A stretch of DNA of 7,393 bases from Pseudomonadota bacterium (GTDB lineage: Bacteria; Pseudomonadota; Alphaproteobacteria; Rhizobiales; Afifellaceae): positions 1 to 7,393 of the forward strand of contig JAEZEK010000347.1 in NCBI GenBank assembly GCA_023417735.1, read 5' to 3'. Each line of letters starts with the position of its first letter. The stretch's first letter is position 1. The notes beneath the pieces were generated by a model, which saw nothing but the letters and a program-made list of their open reading frames with translations, did no database searches and was not told the origin of the DNA. The position numbers and the translations under genes were made by a program. Shown one piece after another: positions 7,086-7,393 of this stretch.

Positions 7086-7393
7086 ATGACGCGCAGGACC
7101 AGGGCCGGCTTCGATCTGGCAACGATCGGCTTTTTCACCCCGGCAGTCGTCGCCGCGCGGCTTCAGATGCTCGCGCTGGAGGCCTCGACGCCGAGCGCGG
7201 CCGGGCGGCGGGAGGCGGTCGACATGGTGGCGGAGAAGCCGCTCGCCTTCATGCTCGCGGGGCTCGCCCTCCAGGCCGAGCTGACGCGCCAGACGATGCG
7301 GTTCTGGCAGGGCGCGTTCGGGCTCGCGCGCCGGCAGCACTGGGACACGAGGCGGTGGCGGCGGCGGCGCTGCGCCCGGTCGCGCGGCAGGTG
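7086..7393 (+). CDS. Phasin-like small helical protein, 3' end outside window, apparent frameshift
   Basis: The first 81 residues look like a real protein: a short basic N-terminus, FDLATIGFFTPAVVAARLQM, then the helix MVAEKPLAFMLAGLALQAEL. The MVAEK helix resembles phasin-like small proteins of Rhizobiales, some of which databases label 'antifreeze protein' without functional support. Phasins coat polyhydroxyalkanoate granules, but this role is not shown here. GAGGG at 7071-7075 lies 10 bases before ATG and supports this start; an in-frame ATG at 6960 lacks one. After about Ala81 (7326-7328) this frame becomes arginine-rich low-complexity sequence. The frame reading GGA at 7343 instead gives GHEAVAAAALRPVARQV, much like the expected C-terminal part. 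This suggests that one base has been lost between about 7318 and 7343, either a real mutation or a sequence error. Neither frame ends inside the window. Confidence 0.5.
   Translation, partial: MTRRTRAGFDLATIGFFTPAVVAARLQMLALEASTPSAAGRREAVDMVAEKPLAFMLAGLALQAELTRQTMRFWQGAFGLARRQHWDTRRWRRRRCARSRGR

Noticed and set aside
6890..7340. Minus-strand open frames of 82 and 127 codons over the right edge
   Set aside because: Proline and arginine-rich shadow translations; the + strand has an SD-preceded phasin-like frame.

Overview
The window is GC-rich, roughly 70% or more over most of its length. It reads as a chromosomal segment of an alphaproteobacterium, most likely of the order Rhizobiales (Hyphomicrobiales). 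The clues are an Atm1-type ABC exporter followed by psd and pssA, a short phosphatidylserine decarboxylase of the FGS type, an MmsA-type dehydrogenase and a phasin-like small protein at the right edge. The placement rests on gene content and protein style, so anything below order level would be a guess.

All recognised genes are on the + strand. Bases 2-1681 hold the 3' part of an Atm1/HMT1-type exporter, whose start lies outside the window. Bases 1741-3297 hold psd and pssA with 3 bases between them. PssA makes phosphatidylserine from CDP-diacylglycerol and serine, and Psd decarboxylates it to phosphatidylethanolamine. Bases 3422-4372 encode a secreted sugar-type ABC substrate-binding protein with no permease or ATPase beside it in the window. 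Its leader carries a hairpin that appears to split the ribosome binding site from the start codon. Bases 4446-5957 encode methylmalonate-semialdehyde dehydrogenase (mmsA).

Bases 5967-6597 hold an MNT/HEPN toxin-antitoxin pair (mntA antitoxin, hepT toxin). It begins 9 bases after the mmsA stop and its two genes overlap by 14 bases. Bases 6621-6905 are a decayed C-terminal fragment of a DUF5655 protein. It is about 48% GC by direct count over 6661-6900, far below its neighbours, and its frame is closed by a stop immediately upstream. Together these form a small accessory patch of defence or toxin-antitoxin character set into housekeeping sequence. No integrase, tRNA gene or transposase is visible.

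Bases 7086-7393 carry the start of a phasin-like small helical protein. It seems to change reading frame near 7320-7343, and the window ends before this can be settled.

No wholly new system can be demonstrated here. The points most worth a second look are the split ribosome binding site of the binding protein, the MNT/HEPN pair placed directly behind mmsA, the foreign DUF5655 remnant, and the apparent frameshift at the right edge.
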